Positions 35,991-44,686 of a stretch of DNA of 64,000 nt are shown here, piece after piece. Origin of the DNA: Bacteroidota bacterium (GTDB lineage: Bacteria; Bacteroidota; Bacteroidia; Chitinophagales; Chitinophagaceae); assembly GCA_005882315.1 (NCBI GenBank), contig VBAR01000003.1, positions 151,460 to 215,459 of the forward strand, written 5' to 3'. Made by a program: the position numbers and the translations under genes. The stretch's first letter is position 1. Each line of letters begins with the position of its first letter. The notes beneath the pieces were generated by a model. The model was given only the letters and a program-made list of their open reading frames with translations. It was not told the DNA's origin and ran no database searches.

Positions 35991-36524
35991 TTAACTGATT
36001 TTATATCCTGTTTCTTTGTCCAGTATAAAATCTCTCCATCCATCCGGAGGATCCCATTGGCCACTTCCGTTAATTTCCTGATCAGTAAAGTCGGAAATGA
36101 AAACACCATCAATTCCCAGTGTGTTATTTCGCCACAAGATTCTTGCCCTATTGTTGAAACAGTAAATGCTTCCTGCATCAGATACATAAAACTTATCACC
36201 GTCAATGTAGATATGACCGAAATAGCCGGAAATTTCCATTCTTAAAATGGGGATACTTTGTAAAAGATCATAGATATAAACGAACTGGTAATGGCCGACA
36301 ATAAGCAGGTTATTAAAGATCACAGCTTCTTTATACGGCCCGCCTGAAGTTGAATACCTGATCTCAAAAACTTTTTGAATCTTATCATTTTGCTTCAGCA
36401 GAACAAACTCATGTCCCTTTTCATTGACAGATTCTTTTCCTGAAATCAAAACAGGTAGTTCATGATAATCGCCGGGAGCTTTCTTTGTAAAGGCAAAGAG
36501 TATTTCGGAATCCTGTAATGCCAT
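35991..36524 (-). CDS. Hypothetical propeller-like protein
   Basis: A 177-residue protein rich in beta strands: KVFEIRYSTSGGPYKEAVIFNNLLIVGHYQFVYIYDL (landmark only), GHIYIDGDKFYVSDAGSIYCFN and GVFISDF. The pattern suggests part of a beta-propeller or a small beta-sandwich. No signal peptide or catalytic motif is seen. It lies 12 bases upstream of purE in the reverse direction and may not be related to it. Confidence 0.5.
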   Translation of the reverse strand: MALQDSEILFAFTKKAPGDYHELPVLISGKESVNEKGHEFVLLKQNDKIQKVFEIRYSTSGGPYKEAVIFNNLLIVGHYQFVYIYDLLQSIPILRMEISGYFGHIYIDGDKFYVSDAGSIYCFNNRARILWRNNTLGIDGVFISDFTDQEINGSGQWDPPDGWRDFILDKETGYKIS

Positions 36525-36536
36525 AAGTTGTAAAAC

Positions 36537-37049
36537 TCAATCAAATTTATTTTCCCATCCCGCTTTCTTCATATTCTCTACTTTTTCGATCACTTCATTG
36601 TTCAGGGAATTTTTATAATCGCTTACCTTCTTCGAAATAGCATCATCAAATGAACCGATTATTTCAGCAGCTAAGATGCCTGCATTTTTTGCTGCATTCA
36701 ATGCAACAGTAGCTACAGGTACACCATTAGGCATTTGTAAAATAGAAAGAACAGAATCCCAACCATCAATACTATTCGATGATTTAATAGGAACACCAAC
36801 AACAGGCAGGGGAGTGATAGAAGCGACCATACCCGGCAAATGTGCAGCGCCACCTGCACCCGCAATGATCACTTTCAATCCTCTTTCTTTTGCTTTCTGT
36901 GCATACTCAACCATACGCAGCGGTGTACGGTGTGCAGAGACAACTGTTACTTCATGTGGGATTTCAAATTGCTTTAAGATGTCAGAAGCAGCTTGCATGA
37001 TATTTAAATCGCTATCGCTGCCCATAATGATGCCAACCATTGGAGTCAT
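36537..37049 (-). CDS. purE: N5-carboxyaminoimidazole ribonucleotide mutase PurE
   Basis: A 170-residue class I PurE that moves the carboxyl group of N5-CAIR in purine synthesis. Signatures are VGIIMGSDSDL, VVSAHRTPLRMVEYA (active-site histidine), AGAGGAAHLPGMVA and GVPIKSSNSIDGWDSVLSI. An ATG three codons later (37040) is an alternative start. Its partner purK lies 5.8 kb away beyond an efflux operon. Confidence 0.95.
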   Translation of the reverse strand: MTPMVGIIMGSDSDLNIMQAASDILKQFEIPHEVTVVSAHRTPLRMVEYAQKAKERGLKVIIAGAGGAAHLPGMVASITPLPVVGVPIKSSNSIDGWDSVLSILQMPNGVPVATVALNAAKNAGILAAEIIGSFDDAISKKVSDYKNSLNNEVIEKVENMKKAGWENKFD

Positions 37050-37062
37050 AAATTCATTTTCA

Positions 37063-37070
37063 CAAAAATA
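37063..37070 (-). promoter_or_regulatory. -7 box (TATTTTTG) of purE
   Basis: Read on the minus strand it matches TAnnTTTG, 14 bases before the purE ATG. It overlaps the end of the tolC-like gene boundary, so purE has its own promoter rather than relying on the efflux operon. Confidence 0.5.
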
Positions 37071-37072
37071 AA

Positions 37073-38467
37073 CTATTTCACCAGTTCGCCTTTCAATCTT
37101 AATAATTCAGTCTCGGCCAATTTGGTATTGTAGCGGGCGGCGATCAACCTGTTGTAGGCATCTTCGAGGCTTTTCTGGGCTTCTCTTAATTGAAGATAGG
37201 TTGCTGCTCCGAGTTTATAAGTTTCAAGTATGATAGAAACATTTTCTCTTGCCAGCAAAATATTTGCTTCTTCCAATTCAAGAGATTGTTTTTGCAATTC
37301 ATAATCTTTGAAAGCATTTATTACACCCACATTGATAATAGATTTCTGATTTTCATAAATCAATTTCTGGTAGTCGACATTCAATTGTGCCTGTCTGACC
37401 TGCCGGTTAACATTGTTGTTGTTAAAGATCGGCAGCGTTGCAGAAATTCCATAATTTAAACCCCGGTTACGGCTGTATAATGGGAAAGCAGGGTTTATGG
37501 TAACATCATTATCAGTCCTGTTAAGATTATAAGCAGAATTCAAAGCAAGTATCGGGAATCGATCAGCTTTCCTTTCCTTCATTGTCAGGGTTGCAATATC
37601 AATATTTTTTTTCTGTATCTGCAATAGCGGATTTTCAGTGATCGCCTTCGACTGTATTTCTCCGAGTGAAAGTGTTGTGTTCAGCGGTATTGAATCACTT
37701 ACTTCGTAGTTTACGCCTGTTGGTACATTCATTACCTGGTTAAGTGTTTCTTTCAATTGTTGGATCAATATCTGTTGCCGAAGCTGTGCAGCTTTTTGCG
37801 CATTCAGGTCTACTTTGCTTTGTAGCACATCCGGTTTGGCACCAACGCCAATATCCAGTTTGCGTTGTGAGAGATCAACCCTGGTCTGGTTGATGCTCAT
37901 TTGTTCTTCTACCGCTTTAAGCTGTTGTTTCTGGCGGACTATATCATAATAGTTATTTACTACGATCGCTATGGTATTGATGACCTGATTTTTTATTCCC
38001 AACTCACCCAAATGAATAAGCTCTGCGGCCTTATTTCTTGTAGCAAACATTTTTAAACCATCAAACAATGTCCAGTTAAGGGAGACATTACTGGTATAGT
38101 TATCTGTTTTAACGTCGCCTTCGCGGTTATTACCGGTTATAAATACCTGCTTCTGGTTACTTCTTGTAAATATGAGTCCTGCATTAGCATTTACTCTTGG
38201 GAAAAAAACAGAATTGCGGTAAGAGTAATCCAATGTTGCTACGGCAGAATCATTTTTGGATAACTGGATCTCATAATTGTTCTGGAGTGCTGTGGCAATA
38301 GCTTCCTCTACGGATAAAACCTTTTGTGCACTCACTATGTGTGATGCTAATATAAAAACTGAACAATGGATCAAAAGTACAAGAGTGCGACCCTTCGGCA
38401 AGCTCAGGGTAAACTGCGACTTATTAGTTGAAGTAACAAAAAAACGGGAAATAGTGTGTCGCAACAT
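37073..38467 (-). CDS. TolC-family outer-membrane efflux protein with repeat-disturbed leader
   Basis: A 464-residue outer-membrane channel of a tripartite pump. Two outer-membrane-efflux repeats with long coiled coils are visible (LSVEEAIATALQNNYEIQLSKND; LREAQKSLEDAYNRLIAARYNTKLAETELLRLKGEL, landmarks only). The N-terminus is unusually long: about 28 residues, partly encoded by a palindromic repeat (38391-38410), precede a normal hydrophobic signal sequence ending SHIVSAQ. A TTG codon inside would give a shorter leader. It is the last gene of the MFP-RND-TolC operon. Confidence 0.88.
   Translation of the reverse strand: MLRHTISRFFVTSTNKSQFTLSLPKGRTLVLLIHCSVFILASHIVSAQKVLSVEEAIATALQNNYEIQLSKNDSAVATLDYSYRNSVFFPRVNANAGLIFTRSNQKQVFITGNNREGDVKTDNYTSNVSLNWTLFDGLKMFATRNKAAELIHLGELGIKNQVINTIAIVVNNYYDIVRQKQQLKAVEEQMSINQTRVDLSQRKLDIGVGAKPDVLQSKVDLNAQKAAQLRQQILIQQLKETLNQVMNVPTGVNYEVSDSIPLNTTLSLGEIQSKAITENPLLQIQKKNIDIATLTMKERKADRFPILALNSAYNLNRTDNDVTINPAFPLYSRNRGLNYGISATLPIFNNNNVNRQVRQAQLNVDYQKLIYENQKSIINVGVINAFKDYELQKQSLELEEANILLARENVSIILETYKLGAATYLQLREAQKSLEDAYNRLIAARYNTKLAETELLRLKGELVK
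38376..38410. repeat. Dispersed repeat inside the tolC-like signal region
   Basis: AGTACAAGAGTGCGAC (38376-38391) recurs exactly at 53917-53932. It is joined to ACCCT-TCGGCAAGCTC-AGGGT (38390-38410), a palindrome of a type I recognise as widespread in bacterial genomes. The insertion changes the N-terminus of the encoded protein. Confidence 0.7.
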
Positions 38468-38505
38468 AAGCTGAACAAAGATTTTAGTTGGTTTCCAAAT
38501 TAAAA

Positions 38506-41500
38506 TTAATCATGTGCTTCTTTCATATCCGCCAAAGAAATTTCTGTCTCCAATGTTTCTGTTTTCTTTTTGGTGGATAAATAAGAATACAGTGCCGGTA
38601 CAACATATAAAGTAAGTATTAAGGCAAATAACATTCCACCGACAATAACTATACCCAGTGGAATACGGCTTTTGCCGGCCGAACCGATAGCTAGTGCAAT
38701 GGGTAATGCACCAAGTGTAGTTGCCAGCGTAGTCATTAAAATAGGACGAAGCCTCGCTACAGACGCATCAATTACGGCAGGGATTTTCTTTTCCCCTCTT
38801 TTTCTTTTCTGGTTAGCAAATTCAACGATCAGGATACCATTCTTGGTCACAAGCCCGATAAGCATGATGACTCCGATCTGTGAAAATATATTCAGTGTTT
38901 GTCCGAATAGTTCCAGGCTTAGTACAGCACCGGCTATTGCAAGCGGTACGGTGATCATAATAATGAATGGGTCTATAAAACTTTCGAACTGTGCTGACAG
39001 TACTAAGAATATTAAGATCAATGCAACGATGAATGCAAAGGAGGTATTCGAAGAGCTTTCTTTGAAATCGAGTGAAGCTCCGCTTAGTGCAGTATTAAAT
39101 GATTCATCCAATACTCTTTTGCCAATGCTTTCCATTTCTTTTATACCATCACCCAATGCCATACCAGGTGCAAGACCTGCAGAAATGGTGGCACTTTTAA
39201 AGCGGTTGAAATGATAAATCGTTGCAGGGCTTGTCGATTCCACCATTTTAACGATGTTATCTAATTGTATCAGCTCACCTGCATTATTGCGTACATAAAA
39301 AGATTTGATGTCAACTGGTTCATCACGATCATTTCTTTCTACCTGCCCGATCACCTGGTATTGTTTTCCGTTCATGATAAAATAACCAAAACGACGGCCA
39401 CTTAATGCAAGCTGCAACGTATTGGTAACATCCAAAACAGAAACACCCAGTTCATTCGCTTTTAGCCTGTCAATAGTGATCTGTAATTCCGGTTGGTTAA
39501 ATTTCAGGTTTACATCAAAACCCTGGAACACTTTACTTTTAGATACTTCATCTAAAAATATAGGCACTTTCTCTTTTAATTTATCAAAATTGAGATTCTG
39601 TAAAACAAACTGTACAGGAAAACTTCCCCTGCTCCCCATACCCACTGAAATAGTAGGTTCCTGTATGGCAAATGCTCTTACATTATTATACCTGCGGAAA
39701 ATGCGGTTTGCCTGTTGTGCGATCTGATCCTGTGTTCGTTTTCTTGTACTGGCTTCATCCAATCCCATGCTGATAAATGAGGAGTTGGAACTGCCGCCGC
39801 CAAAACCTGCAGGAGCAAAGGATAAGGCAAATGATAACTCAGGTATTGAGTCTAACAGTTGCTGATTGATATCATAAGTAACCTTATCAATGAAATCAAA
39901 ATCGGCACCTTCGGGACCTGTTAAACTTGCACGAACACGGTTCCTGTCTTCCATAGGGGCCACTTCCTGGGGAAGACCTCTTCCAATAAGAAAAATAGTG
40001 GCAACGCAAGCAAGCACAATAATAAATGCAAACCAGCGCAGTTTCATAAACCCTCGCAGAGAAGAAAGATAAAAACTTTCCATGCCGGCAAAAAAGGGTT
40101 CTGTAATACGATAAAACCAGGAGTGCTTATGTACATTCTTTTTAGTAAGATAAATATTCAATACAGGTGTAAGTGAAAGCGAAACAAATGCAGAGATCAT
40201 AACAGCTCCGGCTAACACAATTCCAAATTCACGAAACAGCCTGCCGGTAAAGCCTTGTAAAAAGATAACTGGTAAAAACACAACAGCCAATGTGATGGAA
40301 GTGGCGATGACAGCGAAATAAATTTCTTTAGATCCTTCCAGGGCTGCCTTATGCTTATTCATGCCCTGCTCCATTTTCTTAAAAATATTTTCTGTTACCA
40401 CAATACCATCATCCACTACCAGCCCTGTGGCAAGCACTACTGCCAGAAGTGTAAGTACATTGATGGAAAAACCCATTAAGTACATAATGAAAAATGCACC
40501 GATCAATGAAACAGGAATATCTATCAATGGCCGCAATGCCAATGACCATTCACGGAAGAAAAGAAAGATGATCAATACAACTAACCCGATAGCGATAAGT
40601 AGTGTTTCCTTTACTTCACTTACAGCTTTGCGGACAAAGCCAGAACGATCATACCCAACATTAATATTAATATCATCAGGCATATCCTCCTTGATCTGAT
40701 CCAGTCTTTTGTAAACCTCATCTGCTATTTCAATTTGATTGCTGCCTGGCTGTGCTACCACCCTTACACCAACTGAGGATATATTATTTACTCTTGAAGA
40801 AAATTCGTCGTTGTCGCCTGAAAGTATCGCTTTGCCTACATCCTTGAAACGGATGATACGACCATCAATTTCACGAATGATAAGATCATTAAATTCAGTT
40901 TCAGTTGTCAGCTTACCATAGGTATTCACAATTAACTGTGTGGCATTCCCACGGATCTTACCTCCCGGTAATTCTATATTTTCACGATCTAAAGCGGCCC
41001 GGATATCTCCTATGGTTAATTTATACGCAGCCAATTTTGCGGGATCGATCCACATCCGCATGGAATACTGCCCGCCAAAAGAACCTGCTGAACTTACACC
41101 CGAAATTGTTTGTAAACGTTCCTGCACTACGTTCTCAGCAAAATCAGATAATTCGAGTAATGTTTTTTTCTGACTTTGGATAACGATAAACATGATAGGG
41201 TCAGAGTCAGCATCAGATTTATTTACAGTAGGAGGGCCGTCAATATCTCTGGGCAGGTTTCCGGCAGCCTGGCTTACTTTATCTCTTACGTCGTTAGCTG
41301 CTTTTTCCAGGTCAACACTTAATTCAAACTCCACAGTTACATTGCTGCTGCCTTGTGCACTGTTAGAGGTAATATTTTTTACACCCTGTACGCCATTGAT
41401 CGCTTTTTCAAGCGGCTCTGTAATTTGTTGTTCTACGATCTCAGCACTTGCACCAACATAGGAAGTCCGTACGCTGATAACCGCAGGGTCAATGGCAGGG

Positions 41501-41610
41501 TATTCCCTTACACCTAAAAAAGTATAACCTATAGCGCCAAACACAATGATCAGGATTGAACATACTATGGCAAATACGGGTCTTTTTAAACTAAGTTCTG
41601 ATAAATTCAT
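38506..41610 (-). CDS. RND-family efflux permease (AcrB/HAE1-like)
   Basis: A 1034-residue inner-membrane proton-driven pump with 12 predicted helices and two large periplasmic loops. It starts MNLSELSLKRPVFAIVCSILI, typical for the family. Helix 4 shows VLATGLVVDDGIVVTENIF with the paired aspartates of proton relay, and the C-terminal half has VTKNGILIVEFANQ. Full length matches the family. Substrate (drugs, bile salts, detergents) cannot be told. The adaptor gene lies 26 bases upstream and the TolC gene 38 bases downstream. Confidence 0.94.
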   Translation of the reverse strand: MNLSELSLKRPVFAIVCSILIIVFGAIGYTFLGVREYPAIDPAVISVRTSYVGASAEIVEQQITEPLEKAINGVQGVKNITSNSAQGSSNVTVEFELSVDLEKAANDVRDKVSQAAGNLPRDIDGPPTVNKSDADSDPIMFIVIQSQKKTLLELSDFAENVVQERLQTISGVSSAGSFGGQYSMRMWIDPAKLAAYKLTIGDIRAALDRENIELPGGKIRGNATQLIVNTYGKLTTETEFNDLIIREIDGRIIRFKDVGKAILSGDNDEFSSRVNNISSVGVRVVAQPGSNQIEIADEVYKRLDQIKEDMPDDININVGYDRSGFVRKAVSEVKETLLIAIGLVVLIIFLFFREWSLALRPLIDIPVSLIGAFFIMYLMGFSINVLTLLAVVLATGLVVDDGIVVTENIFKKMEQGMNKHKAALEGSKEIYFAVIATSITLAVVFLPVIFLQGFTGRLFREFGIVLAGAVMISAFVSLSLTPVLNIYLTKKNVHKHSWFYRITEPFFAGMESFYLSSLRGFMKLRWFAFIIVLACVATIFLIGRGLPQEVAPMEDRNRVRASLTGPEGADFDFIDKVTYDINQQLLDSIPELSFALSFAPAGFGGGSSNSSFISMGLDEASTRKRTQDQIAQQANRIFRRYNNVRAFAIQEPTISVGMGSRGSFPVQFVLQNLNFDKLKEKVPIFLDEVSKSKVFQGFDVNLKFNQPELQITIDRLKANELGVSVLDVTNTLQLALSGRRFGYFIMNGKQYQVIGQVERNDRDEPVDIKSFYVRNNAGELIQLDNIVKMVESTSPATIYHFNRFKSATISAGLAPGMALGDGIKEMESIGKRVLDESFNTALSGASLDFKESSSNTSFAFIVALILIFLVLSAQFESFIDPFIIMITVPLAIAGAVLSLELFGQTLNIFSQIGVIMLIGLVTKNGILIVEFANQKRKRGEKKIPAVIDASVARLRPILMTTLATTLGALPIALAIGSAGKSRIPLGIVIVGGMLFALILTLYVVPALYSYLSTKKKTETLETEISLADMKEAHD

Positions 41611-41636
41611 AATTGTGAGTTGTCAGTTGTGAGTCC

Positions 41637-42704
41637 TTACTTCTCACTGATAATTTTGGAAATTTTTACATCACTACCTTGCTTGAGAAACAACAGACCG
41701 GTTGTTATAACACTGTCTCCTAAATTCAACCCGGTTAAAACCTGAATCTTATCAGAGTCACGTACGCCGGTTGTAATTTCTGTTGTTTGCGCTTTTCCAT
41801 TTTTTAAAAGATAAACTTGTTTTTTACGTCCCAACGGCACGACGGCTACTGTTGGGATCATAATTGCTTTATCGTTTCTACCCAATTGAATTTTTACTTT
41901 GGCAAATGCACCGGGAACTAAAACTGCATCCGGCGTTTTTACAATTGATCTTACTGAAAGGCTGCGGGTGTTTTCTTCAATAAAAGATTCCGATGCAGAA
42001 ACAGTAGCATGAAAAGTCTTGTCTGAACCATCAACTGTGAAATCGATCAATTGCCCGGTTTTAATTTCCGAACTGTATTTTTCTGGAATAGTGAATTGTA
42101 GTTTTAATTGACTTAACTGGCTTACTGTGCAAATAATATTGGCAGGAGTAACAAAGGCGCCAGGACTGATACTTTTAAAACCAATTTTACCACTGAATGG
42201 AGCCCGTATCTCTGTTTTACGGATAGCCTCATTAATAATATTAATATCTGCATTAAGATTATGTACCTGCAAAAGACTTAGATCGTATTCTTGCTGGCTG
42301 ATGCCTTGAATTTTTAATAATTGTGCTTGCCGGCTTTCTGTTTGCTCCGCAATTTTCAATTGTACTTCAAGTTTATTTTTCTGTGCCAGTAGATCTCCGT
42401 CATACAATTTTGCCAGCAATGCTCCTTTAGATACAAAACTTCCTTCCCTCACATTCAGTTGAACGAGTTTGCCGGAAACTTCCGGACGGATCTCTGTTGA
42501 TTCATTTGCCAGCAATGAGCCCGGAACTTCAATATCTGAAACCAGCACCTCTGTCTTTGTAAGAATTATATCAACGGAAACTGGAGGCTGTTTTCCTGCG
42601 CCACCAGACATGTTGGCAACTGGTGGCTTTTTCTCTTTGCATGAAAATAAAAAAAGGGCTGCAATAAAAACCGCAAGCCGGGAAATAGATATGTGTGTGT
42701 TCAC
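41637..42704 (-). CDS. RND efflux periplasmic adaptor lipoprotein (MFP)
   Basis: A 355-residue membrane-fusion protein linking pump and outer channel. The lipobox LFLFSC near residue 22 indicates a lipoprotein. Then come the barrel-sandwich/lipoyl part (VSGKLVQLNVREGSFVSKGALLAKL), the helical hairpin, the second lipoyl half (TEIRAPFSGKIGFKSISPG) and the beta-barrel and proximal domains (VVPLGRKKQVYLLKNGKA). It is the first gene of the efflux operon. No regulator gene lies next to it. Confidence 0.93.
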   Translation of the reverse strand: MNTHISISRLAVFIAALFLFSCKEKKPPVANMSGGAGKQPPVSVDIILTKTEVLVSDIEVPGSLLANESTEIRPEVSGKLVQLNVREGSFVSKGALLAKLYDGDLLAQKNKLEVQLKIAEQTESRQAQLLKIQGISQQEYDLSLLQVHNLNADINIINEAIRKTEIRAPFSGKIGFKSISPGAFVTPANIICTVSQLSQLKLQFTIPEKYSSEIKTGQLIDFTVDGSDKTFHATVSASESFIEENTRSLSVRSIVKTPDAVLVPGAFAKVKIQLGRNDKAIMIPTVAVVPLGRKKQVYLLKNGKAQTTEITTGVRDSDKIQVLTGLNLGDSVITTGLLFLKQGSDVKISKIISEK

Positions 42705-42832
42705 AAAAAAGTATTGAGTGTTAGGTGCTAAAGATAAATGATAATCACCAAGATTAGATGCAGGAAAAGCATTGAACCTTCGGAAAAAAACGGGTTTATT
42801 TAAGTACGGTTGAGATTGCAGATAAATGGCAA

Positions 42833-43954
42833 TCAGGTCTTTGCCTTTAATGTGTGTTTAATCTTATTGGACTTATGAATCAGGTCTTGTTTCTCTTTGC
42901 TCAAGATAGTCACATGCCCCATTTTACGGCCGGGTTTAGTTTGTTTTTTTCCGTACAAATGCACAAAAGCATTTTCAATTTTCAGCACTTCATCCAAGCC
43001 TTCGTATTTCACATCCCCGTTAAAACCGTCGGAGCCGATAATATTGACCATGATAGAAGGTAGGATGGGGTCAGTGTTTCCCAGCGGATACCCAAGCATT
43101 ACTCTCCACAGCATGTCAAACTGCGATGAGTAATGCGCTTCGATGGTATGGTGACCGCTGTTATGAACCCTCGGAGCTGTTTCATTTACAAGCACAGTCC
43201 CCTTTTTATCAATAAACATTTCAACCGCAAATATGCCGGGTGATTTAAAATTTCGGACAACAGTTAAAGCAATTGCTTCAGTTTTATAAAGCGTTTGTGT
43301 GTTCAGTGCTGCGGGGCAGAGCTGGTAGTCTAGTAAGTTTAACCGGTGGTCAAATAGCATTTCAACCGGGGGGTATAAAGCCGTTTCACCTTTTTCATTA
43401 ATGGCTACCATTTGGGCTATCTCTTTTTCAATTTCTACCATTTTTTCCAACACACCGGGTTCATCAAATGCTTTTTCCAGGTCCTCTTTTGTTTTTAGCA
43501 ATTGAACACCGCGACCATCATATCCGCCTTCGCCCAGTTTATGTACAGCAGGTAAAAATGTAGTATTGTCCTCTGTTTCCTTTTTGTTTTGAGTGATCAC
43601 AAATGCTGCAGTTGGTATTTGATGCTGTTGGTAATATTGCTTTTGTAAAATTTTATTCTTGATGGTTCTGAGTACGGAAGGCTTGGGATAAACTTTCACT
43701 CCTTCAGCTTCCAATTTTTCCAATGCCTCCACATTCACATTTTCTATTTCGATAGTGATGGCATGAAGCCCTTTTCCAAAATTGTAAACAGCATCGAAAT
43801 TTTTGATATCGCCTTTTGTAAAATGATGACAAAGATGTGCGGCAGGGCATTCATTATCATTTTCCAGTACATAGGTTTCAACAGGATAATTGGCTGCTGC
43901 CTGTAAAAGCATTCTTCCTAATTGTCCACCTCCGAGGATACCGATTTTTTTCAT
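42833..43954 (-). CDS. purK: N5-carboxyaminoimidazole ribonucleotide synthase PurK
   Basis: A 373-residue ATP-grasp enzyme making N5-CAIR from AIR, bicarbonate and ATP. The start is KKIGILGGGQLGRMLLQAA. The ATP-grasp core has KLGEGGYDGRGVQLLKTKEDL and AVEMFIDKKGTVLVNETAPRVHNSGHHTIEA with metal and substrate residues. Full length. It acts just before PurE, whose gene is separated here by the efflux operon. Confidence 0.95.
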   Translation of the reverse strand: MKKIGILGGGQLGRMLLQAAANYPVETYVLENDNECPAAHLCHHFTKGDIKNFDAVYNFGKGLHAITIEIENVNVEALEKLEAEGVKVYPKPSVLRTIKNKILQKQYYQQHQIPTAAFVITQNKKETEDNTTFLPAVHKLGEGGYDGRGVQLLKTKEDLEKAFDEPGVLEKMVEIEKEIAQMVAINEKGETALYPPVEMLFDHRLNLLDYQLCPAALNTQTLYKTEAIALTVVRNFKSPGIFAVEMFIDKKGTVLVNETAPRVHNSGHHTIEAHYSSQFDMLWRVMLGYPLGNTDPILPSIMVNIIGSDGFNGDVKYEGLDEVLKIENAFVHLYGKKQTKPGRKMGHVTILSKEKQDLIHKSNKIKHTLKAKT

Positions 43955-43958
43955 GGCG

Positions 43959-43966
43959 CAAAGATA
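43959..43966 (-). promoter_or_regulatory. -7 box (TATCTTTG) of purK, near-leaderless
   Basis: On the minus strand TATCTTTG is an exact consensus match and ends only four bases before the ATG. That predicts a leaderless or nearly leaderless mRNA. Confidence 0.6.
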
Positions 43967-44040
43967 AGAGAAGCGTTTTTTAGCTTAATAAAACGAAAAC
44001 CAAACCATCAATGAACAGCCGTTTCATAGCCCCATTATTA

Positions 44041-44097
44041 ATTTGGTCAATTGAAATTTGAGCCTGGTATAAAAGTCAATCTTTCCCCTGAAATGTG
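44041..44097. repeat. 57-bp direct repeat, left copy
   Basis: Starts ATTTGGTCAATTG and ends CCTGAAATGTG. It aligns without gaps to 49453-49509, with 9 differences in 57. Both copies lie about 30-40 bases upstream of a copy of the 31-bp promoter-like element (44126 and 49551). Confidence 0.8.
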
Positions 44098-44125
44098 CCC
44101 GGAAACGGAAAAAAAAATAAAAATG

Positions 44126-44156
44126 AGCAGAGGAAGAAATTTGCAGAATCGTATTG
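44126..44156 (+). promoter_or_regulatory. ECF-type promoter element, copy A
   Basis: AGCAGAGGAAG, 13 variable bases, then CGTATTG. The same layout with identical spacing is at 45301, 46601 and 49551. The GGAA-like -35 and CGTA-like -10 resemble ECF sigma promoters. It would start a short transcript at about 44163 ending at the terminator 44500-44530, upstream of the sigma gene. Confidence 0.7.
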
Positions 44157-44222
44157 GATTTATAAGAATAACCATTAACTTCAAATAACCATTAGTTGTT
44201 TTAGAGCAGAAACCATTAAACC

Positions 44223-44462
44223 ATGTCACAGTATAACTGTACATCCTTATATCAAATCGACACCCGATTTTGGACTTTGAAGTCGTCTGAAAGAGTCGGT
44301 AGTCCCGTGACACTCCATGATATTCCCCATTCTGAATTAGATAAGTTTTGCAGATCAGGTTTCCAGTGGATACCTGACTACTCCTATATTACAAGTGATG
44401 ATATGATAAATTTTTTTTTGGCCCCCAGGGCCAGGACGGTTAGAACTTTCTCAAGCAGTTAG
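44223..44462 (+). pseudogene. Truncated N-terminus of a GH13 (alpha-amylase family) gene
   Basis: A 79-residue frame. Its first 50 or so residues (SLYQIDTRFWTLKSSERVG, then SPVTLHDIPHSELDKFCRSGFQWI) resemble the start of GH13 glycosidases (LYQINTRxWLxxLS, GRPATLDDIPDAELDxLAxxGFDWxW). The similarity stops near 44375 and the rest is unrelated. The complete enzymes have hundreds more residues, so this is a remnant. It sits inside the short transcription unit defined by promoter copy A and its terminator. Confidence 0.55.
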
Positions 44463-44463
44463 T

Positions 44464-44530
44464 TAGTAGTTCTCATGTAAGCAGATAGTTTTGGTTAACG
44501 CCTCTTGTTTCTACAAGAGGCTTTCTTTTG
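44464..44530 (+). terminator. Conserved 3' segment and terminator, left unit
   Basis: Stem GCCTCTTG (44500-44507), loop TTTCTA, stem CAAGAGGC (44514-44521), then TTTCTTTT. The preceding TTCTCATGTAAGCAG and AGTTTTGGTTA also recur at 49691-49760. Two stem pairs differ between the copies by compensating changes, which supports a functional RNA hairpin. Confidence 0.85.
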
Positions 44531-44686
44531 GTTAATTTGATCTGAATAGATCGCTGCCTGAAAAAGCATTTGCTTGCTGACCGCTGCTGATATACCGGTT
44601 TTGTATGGTAAAAATAAAAGAGGCTTTTCCCTTACAATTAAGACGGAAATGATAAATTCGTGTGTTAACCAAAGCCGTCTAACCAA

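Noticed and set aside
35930..36205. A 91-residue minus-strand frame
   Set aside because: It overlaps the better supported 35991-36524 gene in another frame and shows no recognisable protein.
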